The translations under genes were made by a program, and so were the position numbers. Source: Afipia sp. GAS231 (GTDB lineage: Bacteria > Pseudomonadota > Alphaproteobacteria > Rhizobiales > Xanthobacteraceae). From it: a stretch of DNA of 64,000 nt. The number at the start of each line of letters is the position of its first letter. Position 1 is the first letter of the stretch. The stretch lies in contig NZ_LT629703.1 in assembly GCF_900103365.1 (NCBI RefSeq), positions 1,984,001-2,048,000 of the forward strand. Direction: 5' to 3'. Below the pieces are notes generated by a model. That model saw nothing but the letters and a program-made list of their open reading frames with translations, ran no database searches and was not told the DNA's origin. Below, in pieces: positions 24,112 to 34,068 of the stretch.

Positions 24112-25236
24112 ATGACCAAGGCAAATCCATTTCTCAACGAGCTCGATGCGGTCGTCTCGCGCGGCACCCCGGAAAGCCGGGCGCGGGCGTTGTGGCATAC
24201 CACCGATCTGATGATCGCGGGCCACCATAGCGAGGATGAAATCTGGACCCTCGGCGCCGTCATCGGCCGGCTCGCGGACGAGATTGAGGTCGCGGCCCGC
24301 GCGCAGCTCGCAGAGCGGCTGGCTCGCTTCAACGACGCGCCGGTCAACGTCATCCACAAGCTCGCCTTTGACGATTCGATCGATGTCGCAGGCCCGGTGC
24401 TCAAGGAGTCCGAAAAGCTCGAGCCCTACGCCATGGTCGCCAATGTTTGCCTCAAGAGCCAGTCGCATCTGCTCGCGATCTCGAAACGGGAATCGCTGGT
24501 CGAGATGGTGACGGACGTGCTGGTGACCCGCGGCGACCAGGAGGTCGTGACCTCCGTCGCCTCCAACAAGGGCGCGCGGTTCTCGGAGAGCGGGTTCCGG
24601 CACATGATCGAGCAAGCCGAAAACGATTCCGTTCTCGCCGAGCGATTAGGCCTGCGCCAGGACATCCCGCGACATGTCTTCGAGCAGCTGGTCGCAAAGG
24701 CGTCGGACGAAGTGAAGAAGCGGCTGCAACGCGAACGGCCCGACATGGTCAAGCCAATCCAGTCGACGCTGGCCAACGTCGCGAGCGAGCTGCAGTCCAA
24801 GCTCGGCCCGACTTCGAAGAGCTACGCCAGCGCGAAGCAAGCCGTGACGGCCCTGCATCGACAGGGCAAGCTGAACGAGAACAGCATTTCCAGCTACGCA
24901 CGGACCCGCAAACTTGAAGAAGTCACCATCGGACTATCCCTGCTGTGCGCACTGCCTGAGGATCTGATCGAACGCGCTTTGTCGGACACGAACCGGGAAA
25001 CGCTGCTGACTCTGGCCAGAGCCCACCGCTTTTCGTGGGATACGACCATGTCCCTGCTGTTTCTCGGCGCCAGGGATCACCGCATCGGCTCAACGGAGTT
25101 GAAGGACCTGAAGGACGAGTTTGGCCGTCTCAACATCGAGACATCGCGCGGCGTGCTGAAATCCTATCAGTCCCGCAACAATCCCGGCGATGCCAACCCC
25201 GGTGAGAAGCGTCAGCCCGCGCTGGCGGTGCGGTGA
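24112..25236 (+). CDS. DUF2336 domain protein
   Basis: A 374-residue soluble, mostly helical protein. The DUF2336 signature runs from about residue 20 to 270 (HHSEDEIWTLGAVIGRLADEIEVAARAQLAERLA, SVASNKGARFSESGFRHMIEQAENDSVLAERLGLRQDIP, LVAKASDEVKKRL). DUF2336 proteins are widespread in alphaproteobacteria and have HEAT-like helical repeats, without an established biochemical role. No signal peptide or membrane segment. The gene stands alone between hicAB and the ABC exporter, with 145- and 208-base flanks. Start ATG 24112 gives the usual length. Confidence 0.85.
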   Translation: MTKANPFLNELDAVVSRGTPESRARALWHTTDLMIAGHHSEDEIWTLGAVIGRLADEIEVAARAQLAERLARFNDAPVNVIHKLAFDDSIDVAGPVLKESEKLEPYAMVANVCLKSQSHLLAISKRESLVEMVTDVLVTRGDQEVVTSVASNKGARFSESGFRHMIEQAENDSVLAERLGLRQDIPRHVFEQLVAKASDEVKKRLQRERPDMVKPIQSTLANVASELQSKLGPTSKSYASAKQAVTALHRQGKLNENSISSYARTRKLEEVTIGLSLLCALPEDLIERALSDTNRETLLTLARAHRFSWDTTMSLLFLGARDHRIGSTELKDLKDEFGRLNIETSRGVLKSYQSRNNPGDANPGEKRQPALAVR

Positions 25237-25444
25237 GACAGCGAATCCGGGTGTTGCCGGGCAGATCTCCGGCAACACACTGAATTGTGGTGCCTCCAGG
25301 TGAGCAAGCCACCCTTTTCCGATCCGTTTCCGGGCTGAGCGGCGCTTGCGCGGCCGCATCCGGGTTCCTATCTGTGAAAACTCGCCCCAAGATCAGGCCT
25401 GCCGCGCCGTTTGATCGCTTTTCGCATTTCCTGGTCAACTCATC

Positions 25445-26373
<929 letters not shown>

Positions 26374-26377
<4 letters not shown>

Positions 26378-27135
26378 ACTACCGGGCGATCCGCGCGATC
26401 TATATGTTCGAAATGGCGCGCACCTGGCGCACGCTGCTGCAGAGCATCGTCTCGCCGGTGGTGTCGACCTCGCTGTATTTTGTGGTGTTCGGCGCCGCGA
26501 TCGGCTCGCGCATCACCTCGGTCGAGGGCGTCAGTTACGGCACCTTCATCGTGCCGGGGCTGGTGATGCTGTCGGTGCTGACGCAGAGCATCGCCAACGC
26601 CTCGTTCGGAATCTACTTTCCGAAGTTCGTCGGCACCATCTATGAAATATTGTCGGCACCGATCTCCTATCTGGAGATCGTGATCGGCTATGTCGGCGCC
26701 GCCGCGACCAAATCGATCATCCTCGGCCTCATCATTCTCGCCACCGCGTCGCTGTTCGTGCCGCTGCAGATCCATCACCCCTGGTGGATGCTGACCTTCC
26801 TGGTGCTGACGGCGGTGACCTTCAGCCTGTTCGGTTTCATCATCGGCATCTGGGCCGACGGTTTCGAAAAGCTGCAGATGATCCCGATGCTGGTGGTGAC
26901 GCCGCTGACCTTCCTCGGCGGCAGCTTCTACTCGGTCAACATGCTTCCGTCGGGGTGGCGCACCATCACGCTGCTCAATCCGGTGGTCTACCTGATTTCG
27001 GGTTTCCGCTGGAGTTTTTACGAGATCGCCGACGTCAGCGTCGGCTTGAGCCTCGCCATCACGCTCGGCTTCCTCGCCGTCTGCATGGTTCTGGTGTGGT
27101 GGATCTTCAAGACCGGATACCGGCTGAAGAATTGA
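26374..27135 (+). CDS. ABC-2 type permease (YadH-like)
   Basis: A 253-residue ABC-2 membrane permease with six predicted helices. Family features include the N-terminal cytoplasmic helix ([31 protein letters not shown]), the AP(I)[13 protein letters not shown] segment and [16 protein letters not shown] before the last helices. It begins inside the ATPase stop (ATGA) and would form the transmembrane dimer driven by that ATPase. The C-terminus is followed within ten bases by a palindromic repeat. Confidence 0.93.
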
Positions 27136-27144
27136 CGCGCGGCT

Positions 27145-27244
27145 GTCATTCCGGGATGGTCCGAAGGACCAGACCCGGAATCTCGAGATTCCCCGATGCG
27201 CAATTGCGCATCTGAGGTTCGTGCTTCGCACGCCCCGGAATGAC
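27145..27244. repeat. GTCATTCCGGG palindromic repeat
   Basis: A 100-base element starting GTCATTCCGGGATGG and ending CCCCGGAATGAC, with an ACCCGGAATCTCGAGATTCC core and an internal TGCGCAATTGCGCA palindrome. It lies between the convergent ABC permease and glycine-zipper genes. Relatives are at 32090-32183, 59066-59163 and within uvrD. Confidence 0.85.
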
Positions 27245-27253
27245 AACTCACCA

Positions 27254-27577
27254 TCAATAACAGCGGAAGTGGCCATAGCGATTGTAGTACCCGCGGCAGC
27301 GATAGCCGCGATCGGGTATCCCGAACACGCCCTTGACCGCGCCCATGGCGCCGCCAACGCCGGCGCCAACCGCGCCGCCGACCACGCCGCCCACCGGGCC
27401 GGCGACCCGGTTACCTTCATAGGAGCCTTCCTGCGCCCCGCGTACGATGCCCTGGGCATGCCCGGCATGGGGAAGCGCCAGCAGCGCGAGAACGATGGCG
27501 GCGACTGCGAGCCAGAATCTGGCCGGTAAACCCACCGGCAGCGCTGCCGTCTTAACCCTGATTTTCTTCATCTTCAT
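27254..27577 (-). CDS. glycine-zipper small exported protein
   Basis: A 107-residue protein with a basic N-terminus and one hydrophobic signal segment (about 20-42, ending GHAQG). It is followed by a glycine-zipper segment (VGGVVGGAVGAGVGGAMGAV) and a C-terminal aromatic/Arg tail with two Cys (YRCRGYYNRYGHFRCY). Glycine zippers occur in small outer-membrane-associated proteins. AGGGA precedes the ATG. No specific function can be given. Transcribed away from the L,D-transpeptidase across a 303-base divergent region. Confidence 0.75.
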   Translation of the reverse strand: MKMKKIRVKTAALPVGLPARFWLAVAAIVLALLALPHAGHAQGIVRGAQEGSYEGNRVAGPVGGVVGGAVGAGVGGAMGAVKGVFGIPDRGYRCRGYYNRYGHFRCY

Positions 27578-27880
27578 TCCCTGAGAAGCCGGCGTTTGCG
27601 GCCAGCGAGGTGGGACTTTTCAACGCCCGGCAGCCGGAAAAGTTGCGCGGCAGCTACCCCGAAGGTGAAGTCGGCGCCTCGCTGCTCGCGAAAAAGTCAG
27701 CAGCGGCAGCCCGATCAGCCGCGGCGCTGCCTTGATTGCGCCGTGAGGCACATTAACGATGCATCTGCAGGCTACTGGAACGAAAACCGGATTCCGGGCA
27801 TATTGGATGCGCGGGGGACGGAGATAGGTAGTGCTGCAGCTTGGGCTCTTTAGAAAAGAGACCTGGAGGCCAAAGGTAAA
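27578..27880. other. divergent intergenic region
   Basis: 303 bases between the glycine-zipper gene (minus) and the L,D-transpeptidase (plus). It should hold promoters for both. I see GC-rich inverted segments around 27690-27735 and no convincing gene or clear promoter consensus. Confidence 0.5.
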
Positions 27881-28687
27881 ATGCGTTCCTTCCTCATTGC
27901 TTTCAGCGCGCTGACGCTGCTCGCCTCAGGCGCCGCGCAAGCCAAAGTCGCCATCACCATTGACAAGGATAACCAGCAGATGACCGTCGCCGTCGACGGC
28001 GTCGAGCGTTATCACTGGCCGGTATCGTCGGGCATCCCGTCGCGTGAGACGCCGAACGGCAGTTTCCGCGCTTTCCGCATGGAAGAAGACCACTTCTCCA
28101 AGGAATTCGACGACGCGCCGATGCCGCACTCGATCTTCTTCACGAAGATCGGTCACGCCATTCACGGCACCGATTCCGTGAGCCGTCTCGGCACCCCCGC
28201 CTCGCATGGCTGCGTGCGGCTGTCGCGCGCCAACGCCTCGACGCTGTATGCGCTGGTCGAGCAGGAAGGCGTGCTCAACACCACGGTGACGCTGACCGGT
28301 TCGGCCCAGGTTGCGATGGCGCGTAATCCGCGTCCGCGCACAAATACGGCGGTCGCGCGCCAGGCCCCGCAGCCGCAGATCGACCAGCAATATGATTCCG
28401 CCGGCGATCCCGTCGTGATCACGCCGCCGCAGCAGCGCACCTTGCCGGTGCAGCGCGCCGATACGATACCGGCGCAGCGTGCCGATGACGGCTACATCTA
28501 TCCGGCCGACGGCTCTTCGAACGAAGCGCGCTATCCGGCGCCGCCGAGCCGCCGCATCTACGACACCCAAGCCTATCAGCAGCAGCAGCAATATTACGGA
28601 AACCGCGGCTACGCCCCGGCGCCGCAAGGCTACTACCAGCCGCGGCCGCAATATCAGCCGCGCGGGCTGTTCACCTATCAGGATTAA
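27881..28687 (+). CDS. L,D-transpeptidase (YkuD domain), periplasmic
   Basis: A 268-residue exported protein with a signal peptide ending near AQA (about 21). The YkuD domain covers about 22-145, with the His in GHAIHGTD and the catalytic motif SHGCVRLSRANA (Cys at about 109). Such enzymes make 3-3 peptidoglycan cross-links or attach outer-membrane proteins to the wall. The last 120 residues are low-complexity, rich in Pro, Gln, Tyr and Arg, ending in QPRGLFTYQD; this tail is probably disordered or wall-associated. A GGAGG-type site precedes the ATG. Confidence 0.92.
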   Translation: MRSFLIAFSALTLLASGAAQAKVAITIDKDNQQMTVAVDGVERYHWPVSSGIPSRETPNGSFRAFRMEEDHFSKEFDDAPMPHSIFFTKIGHAIHGTDSVSRLGTPASHGCVRLSRANASTLYALVEQEGVLNTTVTLTGSAQVAMARNPRPRTNTAVARQAPQPQIDQQYDSAGDPVVITPPQQRTLPVQRADTIPAQRADDGYIYPADGSSNEARYPAPPSRRIYDTQAYQQQQQYYGNRGYAPAPQGYYQPRPQYQPRGLFTYQD

Positions 28688-28731
28688 CCAGGTGCATTCC
28701 TTGCGATCGCAGCATCCCTGCGATCGCAACC

Positions 28732-29190
28732 TCATCCGTCCGTCGCGCTCGCGAGCGGACTGTTGCGCTGAACCGTCAGCCGCGATTTCTGCCAGACTTC
28801 GTGAAGCGCCATGCCGGCGGCCATCGCCACGACAAAGACGATGACGCCGGGCGACAGCGTCGCGAGACTTTCCAGCGCCGGTCCCGGGCACAGGCCGACC
28901 AGGCCCCATCCAACACCGAACAGCGCAGCGCCCGTCACCAGCGGCAGGTCGATCTCCGACTTGTTCGGCCAGAAATATTGTTGGGCCAGCCATGGGCGCG
29001 GCCGCTGGTTGGCCAGCATGAAGCCGGGCACCGAAACCGCGAGTGCTGCGGCCATCACCACCGCGAGGCTTGGATCCCACGCGCCAAGGATATCGAGGAA
29101 ACCGAGAACCTTGGTCGGCTGCACCATTCCGGAGATGAGCAGGCCCGCACCGAAAATCAGACCGCACAGCAGGGGCGCAATGAACCGCAT
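28732..29190 (-). CDS. YeeE/YedE-type (DUF6691) sulfur transporter subunit
   Basis: A 152-residue four-helix membrane protein. It shows the half-transporter pattern FIAPLLCGLIFGAGLLISGMVQPTKVLGFLDILGAWDPSLA and the helix GWGLVGLCPGPALESLA, whose Cys belongs to the conserved GxCPGP motif. With the next gene it forms the two-piece YeeE/YedE (PmpA/PmpB-like) system thought to pass thiosulfate or sulfide-level sulfur through conserved Cys residues. The genes are separated by three bases and share an operon. Substrate inferred from the family. Confidence 0.88.
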   Translation of the reverse strand: MRFIAPLLCGLIFGAGLLISGMVQPTKVLGFLDILGAWDPSLAVVMAAALAVSVPGFMLANQRPRPWLAQQYFWPNKSEIDLPLVTGAALFGVGWGLVGLCPGPALESLATLSPGVIVFVVAMAAGMALHEVWQKSRLTVQRNSPLASATDG

Positions 29191-29193
29191 GGC

Positions 29194-29619
29194 TCAACCT
29201 CCCAGAACATGATGCGTGATGGCTACCGTGATCACGGCCGTCGTCATGAAGACGATCGTGGCCGTAATCGAGCGCATCGACAGCCGCCCGATGCCGCAAA
29301 TGCCGTGACCCGAGGTGCAACCTCCGCCGAGCCGGGTGCCGAAGCCGACCAGCAGTCCGGCGGCTGTTATGATCACCCAGTTCGCCGGCAGTTTGGGCGG
29401 TGCCATCCCGTGGCCGATCGCGCCGGCGATGATCGGTGCCAGAATGAGCCCCGCAACAAAGGCGATGCGCCAGCCTTTGTCCTCGCCGCGCCAATCGAGC
29501 AGGCCGCCGAAAATTCCGCTGATGCCGGCAATGCGGCCGGTCAGCAACATCAGCAGCACGGCGGAAAGACCGATCAGCACGCCGCCGATCGCGGCCGATA
29601 GGGGAGTGAAATTGGCCAT
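29194..29619 (-). CDS. YeeE/YedE family sulfur transporter subunit
   Basis: A 141-residue membrane protein starting MANFTPLSAAIGGVLIGLSAVLLMLLTGRIAGISGIFGG. The family Cys motif is present as GGGCTSGHGICGIGRLS (about 101-117). It is the upstream half of the split YeeE/YedE pair. The ATG at 29619 follows GGAAACCTGCC; a longer open frame to 29868 has no family match and overlaps the divergently unrelated neighbour. Likely role is uptake of reduced sulfur species. Confidence 0.88.
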   Translation of the reverse strand: MANFTPLSAAIGGVLIGLSAVLLMLLTGRIAGISGIFGGLLDWRGEDKGWRIAFVAGLILAPIIAGAIGHGMAPPKLPANWVIITAAGLLVGFGTRLGGGCTSGHGICGIGRLSMRSITATIVFMTTAVITVAITHHVLGG

Positions 29620-29686
29620 GGCAGGTTTCCATTGCTTTGGCGGACGCGCGAAATCATAGGCGCGCTCCGCACAATGGCAATGCCGT

Positions 29687-31969
29687 TCACTGCTCCCCGT
29701 CGCGCAACCGCCGCCAGACCGCACCGAGTACGTTGGAATAGTCGTCGGTCCAAACCCGTTGGTTTTCGTCCGCCTCGGTCTCGGCCCACACATCCGACGA
29801 CGCCAGCTTGCCGACGTCGGCCTCTTCCCGCGCCGACACCACGACCGAGGTCGAGAAGATGTATTCATTGTCGCGGCCGGAATCCTCGCTGTAGACCCAG
29901 CTCTTCATCTCGTTGGCATCGGCGATGCCGACAATGACGCTGGCGAGTTCGAGATGCCGGTTGGAGACGTGCATCACCACCGCGCCCTGCGGCGCCAGCT
30001 TCTGCTTGTAGATTTCCATCGCCTCTTCGGTCGCCAGATGGATCGGGATCGCATCCGACGAATAGGCGTCGACGATGATCAGGTCGTAGATGCCGTCGGG
30101 CTCCCGCGCGAAGGTCAGCCGGGCATCGCCGATCACGGGCTTCAGGTTCGGCTCGCAATTCTGGATATAGGTGAAGTATTTCGGATCGCGCGCGGTATCG
30201 ACCATCGACTGGTCGATCTCGAAGAACTTCCAGTCCTCGCCGGGTTCCGACGCGCAGGTCAGCGTGCCCGATCCGAGCCCGATCACCGCCACCCGAAGCG
30301 GCGCACCCTTACGCTCGCGCACCGCCGTGATCGCCTGACCGATGCCGCCGTCCTTGTGGTAATAGGTGATTGCCTCGGGCCGGCCGGTGACGGGGGTGCC
30401 GTCGTCGTTCTTGAATTTTTCGGCGCCGTGGATCGTCGTGCCGTGCATCAGCACGTGATACTGCCCGTTCGGCGTCACCACGATCTTGTGGACACCGAAG
30501 AAGCTGCGCACGGTTTCGACCCGCCCGTCATCGGAGGGATAGGCCCGCAGCAGCAGCAGCGCGACCGCCACGGTGGCAAAAATCTTCCAGCGATTGGCGT
30601 TGAGGCCCAGCGCCAGCAGTGCCGAGAGTACGCCGACTGCGCCGATCACCCACACCCGGTGGTCGTCGAGCCAGTTGAACATTTTGCCGGTGGAGTATGA
30701 CGGCGCGATCAATGCCACTGCGAGCACGGCAAGGAACGGCCAGTACCAGCCGGCCCAGCGCGGCAGGCGCTCCTTCTCCGACGGACGGCACAACGCCGCC
30801 ATGGTCAGCAGGATCGGATATTCGGCGACCCAGGAGAACGTAAACGGCGCGATCAGGCCGGCAAACAATCCGCCGACCATGCCGCCGAACGACAGCGCGA
30901 CATAGAAGCCGGTGAGGTATTTCGCCGCCGGCCGGGTTCGCGCCAGTTCGCCATGACAGGCCATCGCGATGACGAAGAAGCAGAGCTGATGCCCACCCAG
31001 TGTCAGCAGCAGATTCTGCTCGCCGCCCACCGCCAGCAGGATTACCACGCCCGCGATCGCCAGCGGCTGCGCCAGCAGCATCCACTTGTGCGGCAGCAGC
31101 GGCCGCGACTGGAACACCAAGACCCAGGTCAACAGATAGAGCGACAGCGGCAACACCCATAGCAGGGGCGCAGCGGCGACGTCGGTCGAGATATGCGCGG
31201 TTACGGCGATCAGGAGGCCCGAGGGAACCGCAGCCAGGAAGATCCAGCGCGCGCGCACCATCCAGGACGGCGCCGGCGCGTCGGCATCGTCATCAGGCAT
31301 GTTCAGCGCGGCGGCATTGGCCGGCGAGCGCAGCAGCAGGATGCCGCACGCCGCGATCAGGACGATCAAGAGGCCATAGCCGCCGGTCCAGATCAGGTTT
31401 TGCGTACGCAGCGTGAACATCGGCTCCAGCAGCACCGGATAGGACAGCAGTGCCAGAAAGCTGCCGATGTTCGAGGACGCGTAGAGGAAATAGGGATCGG
31501 GGCCGTTGGGATGGCCGGTGCGAACGAACCAGGCCTGCAGCAGCGGGTTGTTGGCGGCGAGCGCGAAGAACGGCAGCCCGATCGAGACCGCAAACAGACC
31601 GAGCAGCCAGAACGCATAGCCCGAGGTGGGCGGCTCGCCCCACCCTCCTGCGATCGACAGCGGCAACGTCAGAATCGCGACCGCGAGCAGCACCAGATGA
31701 ATTGCCACCGGGATCGCGCGATTCTTGATCTGCATCAGGAAATGCGCATAGGCGTAGCCGCCGAGCAGCAGCGACTGGAAGAACACCATCGCCACCGACC
31801 ATACCGCCGGCGAACCGCCGAGCCGCGGCAGCACCATTTTGGTGAACAGCGGTTGCACCGAGAACAGCAGCAGCGCACTGACGAAGATCGCGGCAGTATA
31901 GACCACCAGAATCAGCCGGTTTCGCGCGGCGGACGACTGGTCCGTGACGACGGATGGCTCAGAAATCAT
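29687..31969 (-). CDS. fused MFS/spermidine synthase-like protein
   Basis: A 760-residue protein with an N-terminal membrane part of about 12-14 helices (about 15-480) and a C-terminal Rossmann methyltransferase domain of spermidine-synthase type (about 510-740). The latter shows VIGLGSGTL (nucleotide loop), FFEIDQSMVDTA (acidic residue) and LIIVDAYSSDAIP. This architecture is annotated as fused MFS/spermidine synthase; actual polyamine synthesis is unproven for these fusions. The ATG at 31969 has GGAG upstream and gives MISEPSVVTD. It is divergent from the oxidoreductase at 32219, with a palindromic repeat in the gap. Confidence 0.88.
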   Translation of the reverse strand: MISEPSVVTDQSSAARNRLILVVYTAAIFVSALLLFSVQPLFTKMVLPRLGGSPAVWSVAMVFFQSLLLGGYAYAHFLMQIKNRAIPVAIHLVLLAVAILTLPLSIAGGWGEPPTSGYAFWLLGLFAVSIGLPFFALAANNPLLQAWFVRTGHPNGPDPYFLYASSNIGSFLALLSYPVLLEPMFTLRTQNLIWTGGYGLLIVLIAACGILLLRSPANAAALNMPDDDADAPAPSWMVRARWIFLAAVPSGLLIAVTAHISTDVAAAPLLWVLPLSLYLLTWVLVFQSRPLLPHKWMLLAQPLAIAGVVILLAVGGEQNLLLTLGGHQLCFFVIAMACHGELARTRPAAKYLTGFYVALSFGGMVGGLFAGLIAPFTFSWVAEYPILLTMAALCRPSEKERLPRWAGWYWPFLAVLAVALIAPSYSTGKMFNWLDDHRVWVIGAVGVLSALLALGLNANRWKIFATVAVALLLLRAYPSDDGRVETVRSFFGVHKIVVTPNGQYHVLMHGTTIHGAEKFKNDDGTPVTGRPEAITYYHKDGGIGQAITAVRERKGAPLRVAVIGLGSGTLTCASEPGEDWKFFEIDQSMVDTARDPKYFTYIQNCEPNLKPVIGDARLTFAREPDGIYDLIIVDAYSSDAIPIHLATEEAMEIYKQKLAPQGAVVMHVSNRHLELASVIVGIADANEMKSWVYSEDSGRDNEYIFSTSVVVSAREEADVGKLASSDVWAETEADENQRVWTDDYSNVLGAVWRRLRDGEQ

Positions 31970-32089
31970 GAAAGCTCCGGCTTGAACCCGGCGGGCGCCG
32001 GCGGCGGGAATTCTTGGCAGGGTTGTGCCAGAGACGTTGAGTGGAGCATATGGCAACTTGCCGAGCAATGCGGGATAAGAGACCTTGTT

Positions 32090-32183
32090 ACGGGCGACGC
32101 GAAGCTCGAACCTCAGATGCGCAATTGCGCATCGGGGAACCTCGAGATTCCGGGTCTGGTCCTACGGACCATCCCGGAATGAC
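32090..32183. repeat. GTCATTCCGGG palindromic repeat (inverted copy)
   Basis: Ends CATCCCGGAATGAC and contains GGAACCTCGAGATTCCGGGTCTGG plus TGCGCAATTGCGCA. It is nearly the reverse complement of 27145-27244. It sits 36 bases before the oxidoreductase start. Confidence 0.82.
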
Positions 32184-32218
32184 GGGACCCGTACTAATCA
32201 AACCTTCTTGAAGCGAAC

Positions 32219-33820
32219 ATGAACGAAGCGGACGTCGTCATCATCGGTGCGGGGCATAACGGCCTCACTTGCGCGGCCTATCTCGCAATGGCCGGGCTGC
32301 GCGTGAAGGTGGTCGAGCGCCGCAAGGCGGTCGGCGGCGCGGCCGTCACCGAGGAATTCCACCCCGGCTTCCGCAACTCCGTGGCGGCCTATACCGTCAG
32401 CCTGCTCAACCCGCAGATATCAGCCGACCTGAAACTGGCCGATCACGGCCTGCGGATCGTCGAACGCCGCGCCCAGAATTTCCTGCCCGCGCCCGACGGC
32501 AGCTATTTGCTGACCGGCGAAGGCCGCACCCGGGAGTCCGTGGCCAAACTCAGCCCGCGCGACGCCGACCGTATCGAGACCTTCTCGCATGAACTCGAAG
32601 TCATCGCCGACGTGCTGCGACAATTCGTGCTGCGGGCGCCGCCGAACATCGTCGACGGCCTTGGCGTCGGCGCCATTCGTGAAGCGTTCAACGCGCTCGG
32701 CACCGCCGGCATTCTGCGAACGCTGCCACTGGAAGCCCAGCGCAACCTGCTCGATCTGTTCACCTGCTCGGCCGGCGAGATGCTCGACGATCGCTTTGAG
32801 AGCGATCTGGTCAAGGCGCTGTTCGGCTTCGACGCCATCGTCGGCAACTATGCCAGCCCCTATGCCGCAGGCTCCGCCTACGTGATGCTGCATCATGCGT
32901 TCGGCGAGGTGAACGGCAAGAAAGGCGTCTGGGGCCACGCCATCGGCGGCATGGGTGCGATCACGCAGGCGATGGCACGGGCCGCGCGCGGCCATGGCGC
33001 CGAGATCGAGACCGACGCCGGCGTGCGCGAAGTGATCGTCGAGCGCGGCCGCGCGGCCGGCGTCGTGCTCGACAACGGCACGACCATCCGCGCCAAATAT
33101 GTGGCGTCGGGCGTCAATCCGAAATTGCTGTACACGCGGCTGATCCCGTCGGGCGCGCTGACGCCGGAATTTCTCGAGCGCATCGGCCGCTGGCGCAACG
33201 GCTCCGGCACGTTCCGCATGAATGTCGCGCTCGGCGCGCTGCCGTCGTTCACGGCTCTGCCCGGCAATGGCGATCATCTCACCGCCGGCATCATCCTCGC
33301 GCCCAGTCTCCCCTACATGGATCGCGCCTGGCAGGATGCCCGCGCACATGGCTGGAGCCGCGAGCCCGTGGTCGAGGTGCTGATCCCCTCGACCCTCGAC
33401 GACTCGCTCGCGCCCGAAGGCCAGCATGTCGCGAGCCTGTTCTGCCAGCACGTCGCGCCGGAATTGCCGGATGGCAAATCATGGGACGACCACCGCGAGG
33501 AGGTCGCCGATCTCATGGTCTCGACCGTGGACAGCTACGCGCCGGGCTTTGCGGCGAGCGTAATCGGGCATCAGATCCTGTCGCCCCTCGATCTGGAGCG
33601 GCAGTTCGGCCTGCTCGGCGGCGATATTTTTCACGGCGCGCTGACGCTCAATCAGTTGTTCTCGGCGCGGCCGATGCTGGGCCATGCGGATTACCGCGGA
33701 CCGCTGAAGGGCCTCTACCATTGCGGCTCCGGCGCCCATCCCGGCGGCGGCGTCACCGGCGCCCCCGGCCACAACGCCGCACGCGTGATTTTAGGGGATC
33801 ACCGGGCGCTGTTTGGATGA
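32219..33820 (+). CDS. NAD(P)/FAD-dependent oxidoreductase (phytoene desaturase/PYROXD2-like)
   Basis: A 533-residue flavoprotein. The N-terminal dinucleotide motif VVIIGAGHNGLTCAAYLAMAGLRVKVVERR (residues 5-34) is followed by GGAAVTEE, the carotenoid-desaturase-like FAD signature. A second FAD/substrate segment follows (GVWGHAIGGMGAITQAMARAARGHGAEIETDAGVREVIVERGRAAGVVLDNG), and the C-terminus has LYHCGSGAHPGGGVTGAPGHNAAR. This matches the PYROXD2/CrtI-like group; it is not part of a carotenoid cluster here, so substrate is unknown. ATG 32219 follows TTGAAGCGAAC. Confidence 0.9.
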   Translation: MNEADVVIIGAGHNGLTCAAYLAMAGLRVKVVERRKAVGGAAVTEEFHPGFRNSVAAYTVSLLNPQISADLKLADHGLRIVERRAQNFLPAPDGSYLLTGEGRTRESVAKLSPRDADRIETFSHELEVIADVLRQFVLRAPPNIVDGLGVGAIREAFNALGTAGILRTLPLEAQRNLLDLFTCSAGEMLDDRFESDLVKALFGFDAIVGNYASPYAAGSAYVMLHHAFGEVNGKKGVWGHAIGGMGAITQAMARAARGHGAEIETDAGVREVIVERGRAAGVVLDNGTTIRAKYVASGVNPKLLYTRLIPSGALTPEFLERIGRWRNGSGTFRMNVALGALPSFTALPGNGDHLTAGIILAPSLPYMDRAWQDARAHGWSREPVVEVLIPSTLDDSLAPEGQHVASLFCQHVAPELPDGKSWDDHREEVADLMVSTVDSYAPGFAASVIGHQILSPLDLERQFGLLGGDIFHGALTLNQLFSARPMLGHADYRGPLKGLYHCGSGAHPGGGVTGAPGHNAARVILGDHRALFG

Positions 33821-33858
33821 GGCTAGACGAGAGGCCCGCAGACCTGCCGATTCGCGAC

Positions 33859-33981
33859 TGTGGATGATCCCGTGGATGGATTGTGGATAAGTAGTCGATG
33901 ACGCCGTGGACAAAGCGGTGGCAGGGGCGGGAAAGCCGGCGCGATAGCCTGGGGAGGCTTCCTGTATAAGCCTGTGAATAA
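33859..33981. promoter_or_regulatory. cluster of DnaA-box-like motifs
   Basis: Within 123 bases there are five 9-mers resembling TGTGGATAA (reverse complement of the DnaA box TTATCCACA), all in one orientation: TGTGGATGA at 33859, CGTGGATGG at 33871, TGTGGATAA (perfect) at 33882, CGTGGACAA near 33905 and TGTGAATAA at 33973. They lie between the oxidoreductase and the Flp pilin gene. Confidence 0.5.
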
Positions 33982-34014
33982 CCGCTGTATGAAATGCCGA
34001 CAGGCTGTCAACAA

Positions 34015-34041
34015 GAGACCGGGCGCAATGTGCCCGGTCTC
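34015..34041 (-). terminator. terminator of the Flp pilin gene
   Basis: A 10-bp GAGACCGGGC / GCCCGGTCTC stem followed, in the minus direction, by TTGTTG, 28 bases beyond the pilin stop. A typical intrinsic terminator shape with a weak U-tract. Confidence 0.7.
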
Positions 34042-34068
34042 CGGAGTGTCGCGAAATGGTGCGTGCGT

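Noticed and set aside
33859..33981. DnaA-box cluster as the chromosomal origin
   Set aside because: No dnaA, hemE, parAB or gid genes and no AT-rich unwinding stretch nearby; kept only as a binding-site cluster.
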